A DNA stretch of 42,108 bases from DASYQV01 sp036005125. Lineage in GTDB: Bacteria; Acidobacteriota; Vicinamibacteria; Vicinamibacterales; UBA2999. Both the position numbers and the translations under genes were made by a program. The first letter of the stretch is position 1. Every line of letters starts with the position of its first letter. Below the pieces are notes generated by a model. The model searched no databases. It was not told the origin of the DNA and saw only the letters and a program-made list of their open reading frames with translations. Positions 27,246 to 36,220 of this stretch are shown piece by piece. Location of the stretch: assembly GCA_036005125.1 (NCBI GenBank), contig DASYQV010000176.1, forward strand, positions 1 to 42,108, written 5' to 3'.

Positions 27246-29012
27246 ATGGACATGGCCATGCAGATCACAATTGAAGATGTGTCAAGAAAGATCCTGTCGA
27301 AGGAAGTTGACAAGCAGGAAGCGATGCGGTTGTTCCAGTCGCTGGACGAGGAGGCCCAGGCGCAGGTGCTCGCGATCATCCGGCCGTCCGGTGGCGTGCC
27401 GTCCGCGATCGACCGCAACGGCAAGCGCATGTCCGCCGACGACCGTCCGCTCAAGACGGTCGACCAGCGCGAGCTGACCGACGACCACCGGGCGTACATC
27501 TCCGCGCTCGTGGAGAAGTACGACCGGTTCGTGTCGAAATCCAAGGCGAACGTCCTCAAGAACCAGTTCCATTTCGTCGACCAGCGCCGCGCCTTCCACC
27601 TGATCAAGGACCTGAAGAAACTCCATTTCCAGATCACGTACACCAGGGCCGAGGGCGCGTACGTCCACGACGCCGATGGCAACAAGTACATCGACATCTC
27701 CGGCGACATGGGCGTGAACCTGTTCGGGCACCGGCCGCCGTTCCTGATCGACGCGATCAAGCACAGCCTCGACCAGGGCATCCCGCTCGTCGGCTATTCC
27801 GAGATAATCTTCGAGGCGTGCCGGCTGTTCTGCGAGATCACCGGCCACGACCGGGCGCTCTTCACGCAGTCGGGCACGGAGGCGGTGATGTTCGCGGTGC
27901 GGATCGCGCGCGCGGCGACGGGTCGGAAGAAGATCGCGCTGTTTGACGGCGCCTTCCACGGCCTCTCCGACGCGGTGGCGGCGACGAAGGATCTCAACGG
28001 CAACAGCTTCCCGGTGGCGCCCGGCATACTCCAGGAGTTCGCCGACCAGATCATCGTCCTCGACTACGGCGACATGGCCTCGCTCGACGCCATCGAGGCG
28101 CAGGCGGACTTCATCGCGGCCGTGCTCGTGGAACCGGTGCAGTCGCGCCATCCGTACAAACAGCCCGTCGAGTTTCTCAAGGCGCTCCGCCAGCTGACGA
28201 TCGAGAAGAGCATCCCGTTGATCCTCGACGAGATGATCACCGGCTTCCGCGTCTGCCCACGGGGTGCGCAGGGTCGGTTCGGCATCCAGGCCGACATCGC
28301 GACCTACGGCAAGATCCCCGGCGGCGGCCTGCCGACCGGCGTCATCGCCGGCTCGGCGAAGTACATGGACCTCGTCGACGGCGGCACCTGGCAGTTCGAC
28401 GACGACAGCATGCCGAGCGCGAAGCGCACGGGCATGGCGGGCACGCATTCCCAGAACCCGCTCAAGGTGGCCGCCGCCCTCGCCGTGCTCGGCGAGATCA
28501 AGCAGCGTTGCGGCGACACGCGCTCGTCCTGCGAGAACTGCACGTGCTTCCAGAAGACGCTCAACGAGAAGACGACGCGGCTCGCAGGAACGCTCAACGC
28601 CTTCTTCCGCGACGAGCGCCTGCCCGTCGTCATCGACACGTTCGGCTCGCTCTTCCGCTTCCGTTTCGTCGACAGCTACTGGGGCGTGACCGAGGCGCTG
28701 TTCTTCATCCTGCTGCGGATGGCGGGCGTCGAGACGAACATTCAGGGCAACTGCTTCCTGACCACAGCCCACAGCGAGGAGAACCTCGAGAAGGTGATCG
28801 CCGCCGTGAAGGGGAGCATGCGCAACCTGAAGCAGGGCGGGTTCTTCCGCGAGCCCGAAGAGGAGCCCACAGCGGCGTTCGCGGGACTGCCGGCACGTCT
28901 CGTCGCGCCGAGCAACGGCCGGAACGGGAGCGCGTCGTCGCGCACGGACACGGAGCGCCTGAAGGCGCTGCTCTCCGCCGATATCAAGTTGGCAGAAGAC
29001 TCGGGAGTTTGA
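27246..29012 (+). CDS. Class III PLP-dependent aminotransferase (glutamate-1-semialdehyde-aminomutase-like), free-standing
   Basis: 588 residues, longer than the usual 430 or so. About 120 N-terminal residues precede the fold (ITIEDVSRKILSKEVDKQEAMRLFQSL), resembling a helical docking segment. The PLP fold shows QSGTEAVMFAVRIARAATGR, ILDEMITGFR (Asp) and YGKIPGGGLPTG (PLP Lys). A Cys cluster SSCENCTCF is present. Such aminotransferases occur as PKS domains (mycosubtilin, iturin) converting a beta-keto thioester to a beta-amine. Here the gene lies between a KS-DH(dead) end and the ACP that starts the next PKS, matching that chemistry. Its C-terminal tail (LLSADIKLAEDSGV) is duplicated at 32158-32289. 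M at 27246 is chosen; a second ATG at 27252 or third at 27258 is possible. Confidence 0.9.
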   Translation: MDMAMQITIEDVSRKILSKEVDKQEAMRLFQSLDEEAQAQVLAIIRPSGGVPSAIDRNGKRMSADDRPLKTVDQRELTDDHRAYISALVEKYDRFVSKSKANVLKNQFHFVDQRRAFHLIKDLKKLHFQITYTRAEGAYVHDADGNKYIDISGDMGVNLFGHRPPFLIDAIKHSLDQGIPLVGYSEIIFEACRLFCEITGHDRALFTQSGTEAVMFAVRIARAATGRKKIALFDGAFHGLSDAVAATKDLNGNSFPVAPGILQEFADQIIVLDYGDMASLDAIEAQADFIAAVLVEPVQSRHPYKQPVEFLKALRQLTIEKSIPLILDEMITGFRVCPRGAQGRFGIQADIATYGKIPGGGLPTGVIAGSAKYMDLVDGGTWQFDDDSMPSAKRTGMAGTHSQNPLKVAAALAVLGEIKQRCGDTRSSCENCTCFQKTLNEKTTRLAGTLNAFFRDERLPVVIDTFGSLFRFRFVDSYWGVTEALFFILLRMAGVETNIQGNCFLTTAHSEENLEKVIAAVKGSMRNLKQGGFFREPEEEPTAAFAGLPARLVAPSNGRNGSASSRTDTERLKALLSADIKLAEDSGV

Positions 29013-29017
29013 GCGGA

Positions 29018-29350
29018 CAACGGGTTAGGCATTCCGAGGGAACAGTTCCCCGCGACCTACGCCTTCGCACTCGCCAACGAGAAGCGCCCGCACGCAATAC
29101 AAGCCCCGTAAAGATCAATTTGTGATGTGTGATTGATTTCCGATCCGCCGATCAGAATCACAAATCATCAATCGCAAATCACAAAGGCGATCGACACCTT
29201 CGTCGTCAGGGCGAAGCACGGAACACCGCACCGGTCGACCCGGGATGGAACAGGTTCCCGGCCAAGCCCGCCGTGTGCGTCGAGGTCGATGCCGACCATC
29301 TGTCCGTGGTCGGCAAGGCCAGCGAGCAGATCGCCGGGATATTCCGGTGA
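29018..29350 (+). pseudogene. Remnant of a PKS thioesterase C-terminus
   Basis: The DNA from AACGGGTT onward lines up with the thioesterase end at about 35757-36028 of the intact terminal PKS: IPREQFPATYAFALANE matches TPKEHFMLAYRLSLANE, then after a frame break FVVRAKHG matches VVVRATRS, then WNRFPAKPAVCVEVDADHLSVVG matches WNRFLVKPAACIEIDADHLSVVG in pieces, ending at TGA 29348-29350. It is broken by a stop, a frameshift and a 70-base AT-rich insert. The rest of this PKS copy is deleted right after the aminotransferase stop. Confidence 0.85.
29119..29185. repeat. AT-rich inverted-repeat insert in the thioesterase remnant
   Basis: 19-base arms 29119-29137 and 29167-29185 pair with two mismatches (TTTGTGAT core); GATC boxes face each other in the middle. 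Base composition is clearly poorer in GC than the surroundings. It interrupts homology with the intact thioesterase, so it is a secondary insertion, perhaps a miniature element. Confidence 0.6.
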
Positions 29351-29384
29351 CCGGATTCACGGAAGCGTAGTCATCTTCACAAAC

Positions 29385-29390
29385 AGGAGG
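29385..29390 (+). promoter_or_regulatory. Ribosome binding site of the RND gene
   Basis: AGGAGG seven bases before the ATG at 29398. The leader just upstream (GCGTAGTCA) recurs at 36135-36143 before the RND remnant. Confidence 0.8.
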
Positions 29391-29397
29391 CCAGTGT

Positions 29398-31962
29398 ATG
29401 GCTGCTCGAGATCGCGTCGTGAATTGCTTGACGCAGCATTTCGGGGGCGTCCCCGATGCGTTGCGCAAGAGGCGGTGGCTAGTGGGCGTAGCAATCCTGG
29501 GATTCCTCGCGCTATGCGTGTACGGCCTGGGCAAGTTGCGCATGGACATGACCATCGAGGGATTTTTCGACAAGGCGGACCCGACCCTCGTCGCCTTCCA
29601 CCAGTACCATGCCGAATTCGGCAGCGAGGACGCCCTGTACATCATCTACAAGCCGAAGGATGGCGATGTCTTCTCGCACGCGTCGCTCGAGGCCGTACGC
29701 GGCATCCAGAACGAGCTGATCCACTTCAAGGCGCGGCTCAAGCCCGAGGAGAAGTCGGCCCTCGAGCACATCGTCAAGGTCAACACGCTGGTGAACGCCC
29801 CCGTGCTGACCGTCGAGGGCGACACGCTGGTGGCGAAGCCGCTGGTGGGCAGCAAGGTACCCACGTCCGCCGAGGAGCTCGCCGCGCTCCGGTCGACCGC
29901 CGAGGCCGAGAAGCAGTTCCCCCTGCAGTTCTTCTCGCGCGACCACAAGTACGGCGGCATCTACATCGAGACGGACTTCGGTGCGATCCCGGTCGAGCCG
30001 AAGGCGGTGTCCGACAACGTCGCGCCGTCGATGAACCCGCCGACGGTCGCGGCCGGGAAGGAGGCCCCGGTCGAATTCAAGCCGACCGACATGGCCGACT
30101 ACTACAACCTGTTCGAGGAGATCAAGAAGATCCTCAACAAGCCGGAATACGCGCAGCACCTCGAGTACTACGCGGTCGGCAACACGGCGGCCGCCGAGCA
30201 CGACATGAAGATGGCCGAGGAGATGGGCAATCTCTACATGGCCGCGCTCGGGATCATGATCGCCCTGCTGTGGTTCCTGTTCCGGTCGCCTTCCGCGGTC
30301 GCCTGGTCGATCCTGATCGTCATCCTCAGCACCGTGTTCACGCTCGGCGTGGCGGGCCTCACCGGCCTCAGCGTCACCGGCTTGCTGATCCTCACCGTGC
30401 TGCTGATCCTGACCGTCGGCATCGCCGACTCGGTGCACCTGCTGACCGGCTATACGCACCTGCGCGCGCACAACCTCGACCATCGGGAGGCGCTGCGCCG
30501 CGTCTACACGTTCAGTGGCGTCGCCCTCCTGCTGACCGGCTTGACGAACATGGTCGGCACGATGGCGCTGAACATCACGCCGGTCGTCCCGATCCAGAAC
30601 TTCGCGATCATGTCGACGCTCGGCATCGTGTTCGCGCTGTTCCTGACGATCTACCTCCTGCCGCTCCTCCTCGATGCCTGGTCGACGGTGCCGAAGAATC
30701 CCAAGCCGGCGAAGGCCGCCCGGAAACCGCGCTTCAACGTCATGCCGGCGATCACGGCGGTTCTGGACAAGATCGTCCCCATCGTCGAGAAGCGCCCGGT
30801 CGCCTTCATCGTCCCGTTCATGCTGCTGTTCGCCTTCTGCGTCTACGGGGCGACGAAGGTGACGGTGGACACGCAGATCCTCGACCAGTATCCGAAGGAT
30901 TCGACCTTCACCAAGAGCGTGCAGGTCGCCGACGAGCACATGATGGGCGCCTACAGCATGGTGCTGTACCTCAACTTCAAGGAGGATTTCGCCCTGCAAG
31001 ATCCCGAGGTCCTGAAGGAGATGGAGAAGCTCCAGCACACGTTCGAGACCAAGTACAAGAAGTACGTGGTCATGACCGGCTCGCTCGTCGACGTGGTGAA
31101 GGACGCGAACCAGAAGCTGAACGACGGCGCCCGCGAGAACTACCGGATACCGGGGACGCGTGAGGTCCTGGCCCAGACCCTGTTCCTGTTCAACAGCGCC
31201 AACCCGAGCGAACGCCAGCGGCTGGTGGACGACAACTACCGCAAGGCAAACATCAAGATCGCGCTGCACAACTACGGCTCTTACGAGTACTCCCGCGTGT
31301 TCGCGCAGATGCGTGCCGACATCGACGAGACGATGGCCCGGCTGAAGGCGAAGTATCCGGAAACGAGCGTCTCGATCACCGGCATCTTCGCGCTGGCGAA
31401 CCATGCCGCGCAGTACATCACGGAGAACGAGGCGATCAGCTTCGGCGTCGCGGTCGCGATCGTGAGCGTGATCCTGCTCCTGGTGTTCGGCTCGTTCACG
31501 GTCGGCCTGATCGCGCTGCTGCCCAACCTGATCCCGGCCTTCCTGACGCTCGGCCTGCTCGGGTTGTTCGACATGTCGCTCGACTTCTACACGATGATGC
31601 TGGCGCCGATCATCATCGGCATCTCGATCGACGACACCGTGCATTTCATCTCCCAATACCAGCGGCAGCTCGCGGAGGATCGCGACGTGGGCGCGGCGTT
31701 GCGGCGCACGATGTCGGAGGCCGGACTGGGCACCGTGTTCACCGCGCTGATCCTCGGCCTCGGCTTCGGGGTCCTGGCTATCGCTTCGGCGGCCGGCACG
31801 GCGAACATGGGCAGGTTCGGCGCGCTCGCCATCTTCATGGGCCTGCTGACCGACCTGTTCCTGCTTCCGGCACTGCTGCTGACCTTCCAGCAGAACGTCA
31901 AGTACGCGCCTGCGGCCGCCGAGCCGGCGCACGTCGCCGTGGAGGAGCAGGGGGCGGCGTGA
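29398..31962 (+). CDS. RND-superfamily exporter of the MMPL/HpnN type
   Basis: 854 residues. Two halves, each with one N-terminal membrane helix (RRWLVGVAILGFLALCVYGL; VAFIVPFMLLFAFCVYG), a large periplasmic domain, then a block of five or more helices, for about 12 helices in all. Conserved helix-4-type motifs: GIADSVHLLTGYTH in the first half, GISIDDTVHFISQYQRQ in the second. Proton-driven MMPL-type proteins move hydrophobic compounds or lipids across or within the inner membrane. Inside this operon it is most likely the exporter or self-resistance protein for the polyketide. The start is fixed by AGGAGG. A 70-base fragment of a second copy is at 36149-36217. Confidence 0.93.
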   Translation: MAARDRVVNCLTQHFGGVPDALRKRRWLVGVAILGFLALCVYGLGKLRMDMTIEGFFDKADPTLVAFHQYHAEFGSEDALYIIYKPKDGDVFSHASLEAVRGIQNELIHFKARLKPEEKSALEHIVKVNTLVNAPVLTVEGDTLVAKPLVGSKVPTSAEELAALRSTAEAEKQFPLQFFSRDHKYGGIYIETDFGAIPVEPKAVSDNVAPSMNPPTVAAGKEAPVEFKPTDMADYYNLFEEIKKILNKPEYAQHLEYYAVGNTAAAEHDMKMAEEMGNLYMAALGIMIALLWFLFRSPSAVAWSILIVILSTVFTLGVAGLTGLSVTGLLILTVLLILTVGIADSVHLLTGYTHLRAHNLDHREALRRVYTFSGVALLLTGLTNMVGTMALNITPVVPIQNFAIMSTLGIVFALFLTIYLLPLLLDAWSTVPKNPKPAKAARKPRFNVMPAITAVLDKIVPIVEKRPVAFIVPFMLLFAFCVYGATKVTVDTQILDQYPKDSTFTKSVQVADEHMMGAYSMVLYLNFKEDFALQDPEVLKEMEKLQHTFETKYKKYVVMTGSLVDVVKDANQKLNDGARENYRIPGTREVLAQTLFLFNSANPSERQRLVDDNYRKANIKIALHNYGSYEYSRVFAQMRADIDETMARLKAKYPETSVSITGIFALANHAAQYITENEAISFGVAVAIVSVILLLVFGSFTVGLIALLPNLIPAFLTLGLLGLFDMSLDFYTMMLAPIIIGISIDDTVHFISQYQRQLAEDRDVGAALRRTMSEAGLGTVFTALILGLGFGVLAIASAAGTANMGRFGALAIFMGLLTDLFLLPALLLTFQQNVKYAPAAAEPAHVAVEEQGAA

Positions 31963-32157
31963 GGGCAACACGACACACAGAACGAGAAGATCGGCAACGG
32001 CATGCAGCTGTACCTGACGGCACGCGTCGGGTACCACGTCCGCCTGTTGGACCGCCTGTTCCCTCGAGCCTTCGATCGCGTTCAACTGCTGGCCGAGCGT
32101 CGTCTATAGCCATCGTGCGGCTCGAACCCGTGCCGTCGCGCCATCTCCAAAGAAGCC
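31963..32157 (+). other. Gap with an open frame continuing past the RND stop; no gene supported
   Basis: The RND frame stays open after its TGA to a TAG at 32107-32109 and would read MQLYLTARVGYHVRLLDRLF... from ATG 32001. I do not recognise this stretch. It could be a lost C-terminal extension, a short gene or the tail of a deleted one. Confidence 0.4.
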
Positions 32158-32289
32158 GATGGAATGCCTCAAGGCCCTCGCCGGCGCTCCGGCGCAAGAA
32201 CCGGAAGCGCGACGCTTCGCAACGAAACTGAGCGCGTGACGGTGCTGCTGTCGGCCGACCTCGAGTTGGCAGAAGAATCGGGAGTTTGA
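32158..32289 (+). pseudogene. Remnant of a second aminotransferase: its last 43 residues
   Basis: Frame 32158-32289 reads GMP...GSATLRNETERVTVLL and ends LLSADLELAEESGV stop. The intact aminotransferase ends GLP...GSASSRTDTERLKALL and LLSADIKLAEDSGV stop. Identity at DNA level is strong over the last 40 bases. No other part of the gene is left. The stretch also carries GGGAG eleven to seven bases before the ATG of the next PKS gene, which may be why it survived. Confidence 0.85.
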
Positions 32290-32290
32290 A

Positions 32291-35200
32291 ATGATCGCGC
32301 TCGCGCAACCGACACTTCTGGATACGATCGCCGCAACGGTGGCGTCCACGTTGAAGATCCCGCTCGACAGGCTGGACGTCGACGCGGATTTCGATTCCTT
32401 CGGCATGGACTCGATCATCGCGATCGAGCTGATGACGAACCTGAGCAAGCAGCTCAAGATCTCGATCACGCCGGCGCAGTTGACGGCCGTCCACTCGATC
32501 CGCGAGCTGGCGGCCGCCATCGGCGCGGCGGCGAGCGAAGCGCCTCCCGCGCCCGCGCCCGAGGTCCCGCCGGTCCCCACCGTGCGCCCGGTGCCCGCGC
32601 CGGCGGCGAAGGCACCCGCGACGAGCACAGCCGCGCGAGCCGTCGCACCGCGTCGGCGTCCCGAGCCTCGCCGCGGCGGCGTGGCGTCGCTCGCGCGCAT
32701 CCTGCGGTTCGTCGAGAAAGAATACGGCCTCGATCTGCGCGGCGAGCGGTTCTCCTCCAAGGAGGCGTTGATCGACTACCTCGTCGAGCATCATGCCGAC
32801 GGGCTGTCGCACTACTACGGGCTGTCCGGCGCCGAAGAGCACGACGCCGCGCCTGTCGAGGTGCGGTCGGACACGGCGCCGGCCCGGTCCCGGGACATCG
32901 CGGTCGTCGGCATGGCCTGTGAGTTCGCGGATGCGAAGACGCCCGACGCGCTGTGGCGCAATCTCGTCGACGAGCGCTCGTCGATCCGGCCGATCGACAG
33001 CGATCGCTGGCGTCGCCACGGCGGCGACGCTGCAGGTTCGAAGCCGCGCTGGGGCGCGCTCATCGAGGACGTCGACCGTTTCGACCCGGCGTTCTTCGGC
33101 CTGAGCGAGGACGAGGCGAAGCTCTGCGACCCGCAGGAACGACTGGTGATGCAGGCGATCTACCACGCGCTGCAGCATGCCGGTCTTCGCGCCGACAAGC
33201 TGCGCGGGTCGCGCACGTCGCTGTTCCTCGGGTACGAGTACGCCGAGTACGAGCACTACCTGCGCCGGAATCTCCACCGCATCCCGTCCGCGCCGGTCTT
33301 CAGCTCGTCAAGCCCGATCTACTACCTCGCGAACCGCATTTCCTTCGTATACGACTTCAAGGGCCCGAGCGAGGTCGTTAACGCCAGTTGCGCCTCGTCC
33401 GCCCTGGCGATCCACCGCGCCTGCCAGGCCTTGGCGCACGGCGAGTGCGACCTGGCCATCTGCGGCGGCGTTTCGCTGAACCTCTTCGCCGACGACTACG
33501 CGGCCATCGCGCACTACGGCCTTCTGTCGCCGGACGGGAGCTGCGGCGTCTTCGACGACAACGCCAATGGCTTCACGCGCGGCGAAGGCCTCGGCCTGCT
33601 GGTGCTCAAGCGGATGGATGATGCCGAGCGCGACAACAACCGGATCTTCGCCCGGCTCGCGGCGACGCACCAGAACAACAGGGGACGCGCGAGCTTCATC
33701 TCCGAGATCAAGCACGAAGCGATCACGCAGGTCATTGCCGAGTGCTACGAGACGCACGACATCGCACCGGACAGCGTGCGCTACATCGAAGTCGACGGAT
33801 ACGCCACGAAATGGGGCGATTCGTTCGAGTTCGAAGGCATCAAGAACGCCTTCCACTCCGGCGCCGCCGGCGAAAAGTACTGTGCGCTCGGCAGCATCAA
33901 GGGGAACATCGGCCACGTCGAACCGGCCAGCGGCGTGGCGAGCGCGATCAAAATCGCGCTCTCACTGCATCACAAGCGCTTTCCCGCCACCATCACCAAG
34001 AAGACGCTCAACAGCTTCATCGACATCGAGGCCAAGTCGCATCCGTTGTACATCGCCGATCGCCCGCTCGCATTCGAAGATCTGCGCCGCGGAGACGAGC
34101 CGATACGCGCGGGTCTCAATTCCTTCTCCGACAGCGGTGTGAACGTGCACCTGCTGTTCGAGGAATACCGCACGAACCGCGGTCGCGCCAGCCAAGGGCA
34201 GGGCGGTCCACAGCTGTTCGTGTTCTCCGCGCGGACGCGGGAATCGCTGGTGGATTATCTGGGCCGATACGCCGACCATCTGCGTGCGCCGGGGTCCGCA
34301 GTCGCTCTGGAGGACCTGGCGTACACCCTGCAGATGGCCACGGAGCCCATGGAACAGCGGCTTGCGATCGTCGCGGCCAGCCAGAAGGAACTGCTGGAAT
34401 CGCTGACGCGCGCGACGAAGCTGCTTGCGGACGACAGGTCGGCCGAGGGCAGCGGCTCGATCTTCACCGGCGGCCTGCAGCGCCGGGACGGCAGCCGGAT
34501 CTTCGACGTAATCAAATCCCAGATCGGCGAGGAACGACTGCTCGAAAACCTCCGCGACCGGCACTTGAAGGACGTCGCGCTGCTGTGGACCAGTGGAATC
34601 GACATGCCATGGGACCGGTATTGGCGCGATGTCGTGCTGACGCGTCGCAGGAATTCCGAGGCGGCACCGCAGCTGCTCGATATTCCGCCGTACCCGTTCG
34701 CGAAGAAGCGGTACTGGTTCGACCTCGAGAGAGAGGATGGCGCACACCCCCATGAAGAGGCGCCACCACCCGCGAGGCCAGGCAAGGTGAAGGGCGAAGG
34801 CCGCGAAACGCCGACGATCCTGCGCGGATGGCGATTCTCCGGCTCACCGGGTGATGTCGAGCGCTCGGAAGCGCTCGACACGGAAGACAAGATCCGACTC
34901 TTCCTCCTCCAGGAAACGGCCTGTCTGCTGCAGGTGCCGCGCGAGGATATCGACGTCGGCCGGAATTTCCTTCAGCTCGGGTTCGATTCGGTCGCGATGG
35001 CTATGCTCGTCCGGCAGCTCATCGAGTTGCTGGACGAGAACATCTCCCCGAGCGTCGTGTTCAGCCATCCGGACATCGAAAGTCTCGGTCGCCATCTGGC
35101 CGAGAAGTACCGGGACACGATCGATCGGATACACGTCGTAGCGACCGCCGATGCCGGTGCGTCCGATGCCGTGGAGTCCGCACGCGCGAAGCCGCGGCAC

Positions 35201-36028
35201 ACACCGACGAAGAGCGACCTCGAAACCTGGTTCGTCAGCCGGGAGGCAGCCAGCGGCCTGCTCGTGCCGATGCAAACCAATGCCTCCGGAACGCCGGTCT
35301 TCGCCGTCCCCGGTGCCGACGGCAGCGTCCTGTCGCTGCAGACGCTGAGCCGCGCCATGGATGGCGTGCGGCCGATGTTTGCGTTCCAGGCGGTCGGCCT
35401 GGACGGCACGCGCGGACCCCTCGGTTCCGTGAGTGAGAACGCCGACGCCAACATCGCGGCCCTCGCGGCGATGCGCGATGCCCGTCGGCTGAGCCTGCTC
35501 GGTTACTCGAACGGCGCCGTCGTCGCATTCGAGATGGCGCGCAAGCTGCTCAAGAAGAGCGTCGCGGTCGAACGGCTCGTGCTGGTGGATTGCCGCTGCC
35601 CGGCATTCTCCACGCGCCATCTGACGGACGAGATTTCCGAGGCGTTCGTCAATGTGATCCATGCGCTCGGCGGCGAGCAGCAGCTGGACATCGACGAGTT
35701 CCGCCAGGTGCCCGAGCAGAATCGCGCGGACTATCTTTACGAGCTCGTCAGGCGGAACGGGTTCGAGACGCCGAAGGAGCATTTCATGCTCGCCTACCGG
35801 CTTTCGCTCGCCAACGAGACAGCCTGCCGGAGGTATCGTCCGCGGAAACTCCCGAAGGCCTGCGAAACGGTCGTCGTCCGCGCAACGCGGAGCAACGGCG
35901 ACGTCGCCGCCGACCTCGGATGGAACAGGTTTCTGGTCAAGCCTGCCGCCTGCATCGAGATCGACGCGGATCACTTGTCCGTCGTGGGCGCCGAGGGGAG
36001 TGCGGCGATCGCGAAGATTTTCCAGTAA
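32291..36028 (+). CDS. Terminal trans-AT PKS, ACP-KS(non-elongating)-ACP-TE
   Basis: 1245 residues. ACP (residues about 1-80, FGMDSIIAIELM); Ala/Pro linker; KS (about 205-625) with Cys in NASCASSA and the second His in KGNIGHVEPA, but the first His motif reads EVDGYATKWGD, so the His of HGTGT is Asp; ACP (about 865-950, GFDSVAMAMLV); TE (about 985-1245) with LGYSNGAVVAFEMA (Ser), Asp in LVLVDCRCP and His in DADHLSVVG. KS domains lacking that His transfer chains but do not extend them. The first ACP probably belongs to the KS-DH(dead) ending of the previous PKS. The TE ends the line by hydrolysis or cyclisation. The ATG follows the aminotransferase remnant by one base. Confidence 0.94.
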   Translation: MIALAQPTLLDTIAATVASTLKIPLDRLDVDADFDSFGMDSIIAIELMTNLSKQLKISITPAQLTAVHSIRELAAAIGAAASEAPPAPAPEVPPVPTVRPVPAPAAKAPATSTAARAVAPRRRPEPRRGGVASLARILRFVEKEYGLDLRGERFSSKEALIDYLVEHHADGLSHYYGLSGAEEHDAAPVEVRSDTAPARSRDIAVVGMACEFADAKTPDALWRNLVDERSSIRPIDSDRWRRHGGDAAGSKPRWGALIEDVDRFDPAFFGLSEDEAKLCDPQERLVMQAIYHALQHAGLRADKLRGSRTSLFLGYEYAEYEHYLRRNLHRIPSAPVFSSSSPIYYLANRISFVYDFKGPSEVVNASCASSALAIHRACQALAHGECDLAICGGVSLNLFADDYAAIAHYGLLSPDGSCGVFDDNANGFTRGEGLGLLVLKRMDDAERDNNRIFARLAATHQNNRGRASFISEIKHEAITQVIAECYETHDIAPDSVRYIEVDGYATKWGDSFEFEGIKNAFHSGAAGEKYCALGSIKGNIGHVEPASGVASAIKIALSLHHKRFPATITKKTLNSFIDIEAKSHPLYIADRPLAFEDLRRGDEPIRAGLNSFSDSGVNVHLLFEEYRTNRGRASQGQGGPQLFVFSARTRESLVDYLGRYADHLRAPGSAVALEDLAYTLQMATEPMEQRLAIVAASQKELLESLTRATKLLADDRSAEGSGSIFTGGLQRRDGSRIFDVIKSQIGEERLLENLRDRHLKDVALLWTSGIDMPWDRYWRDVVLTRRRNSEAAPQLLDIPPYPFAKKRYWFDLEREDGAHPHEEAPPPARPGKVKGEGRETPTILRGWRFSGSPGDVERSEALDTEDKIRLFLLQETACLLQVPREDIDVGRNFLQLGFDSVAMAMLVRQLIELLDENISPSVVFSHPDIESLGRHLAEKYRDTIDRIHVVATADAGASDAVESARAKPRHTPTKSDLETWFVSREAASGLLVPMQTNASGTPVFAVPGADGSVLSLQTLSRAMDGVRPMFAFQAVGLDGTRGPLGSVSENADANIAALAAMRDARRLSLLGYSNGAVVAFEMARKLLKKSVAVERLVLVDCRCPAFSTRHLTDEISEAFVNVIHALGGEQQLDIDEFRQVPEQNRADYLYELVRRNGFETPKEHFMLAYRLSLANETACRRYRPRKLPKACETVVVRATRSNGDVAADLGWNRFLVKPAACIEIDADHLSVVGAEGSAAIAKIFQ

Positions 36029-36040
36029 CGTCGCTGCCGT

Positions 36041-36062
36041 GCGGCTCGTCGTCCTGAGCCGC
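36041..36062 (+). terminator. Possible hairpin after the terminal PKS gene
   Basis: GCGGCTC 36041-36047 pairs with GAGCCGC 36056-36062, 12 bases after the stop. No T-tract follows, so an intrinsic terminator is not shown; it may be only a stabilising hairpin. Confidence 0.3.
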
Positions 36063-36148
36063 TCCCGGATCGCATCGCCTTTACCTGAGGTTCAACAAGC
36101 GGGTTTTCTGCAGGCGGGACGCCATGCCCCGGCAGCGTAGTCAGGAGC

Positions 36149-36217
36149 GCGCCGATCATCATCGGCATCTCCATTGACGAAACCGTGCATTTCATCTCGC
36201 ATTACAAAGATCGACAG
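36149..36217 (+). pseudogene. Remnant of a second RND exporter gene
   Basis: Reads APIIIGISIDETVHFIS in frame, against APIIIGISIDDTVHFIS of the intact RND gene (bases about 31602-31650). Just upstream the leader GCGTAGTCA, also present before the intact gene, is kept. About 2.2 kb between leader and this motif, and everything after it, are gone. The frame runs on into the GMC oxidoreductase gene. Confidence 0.88.
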
Positions 36218-36220
36218 GTC

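Noticed and set aside
36041..36120. Intrinsic terminator after the terminal PKS
   Set aside because: A hairpin exists but no T-tract follows; listed only at low confidence.
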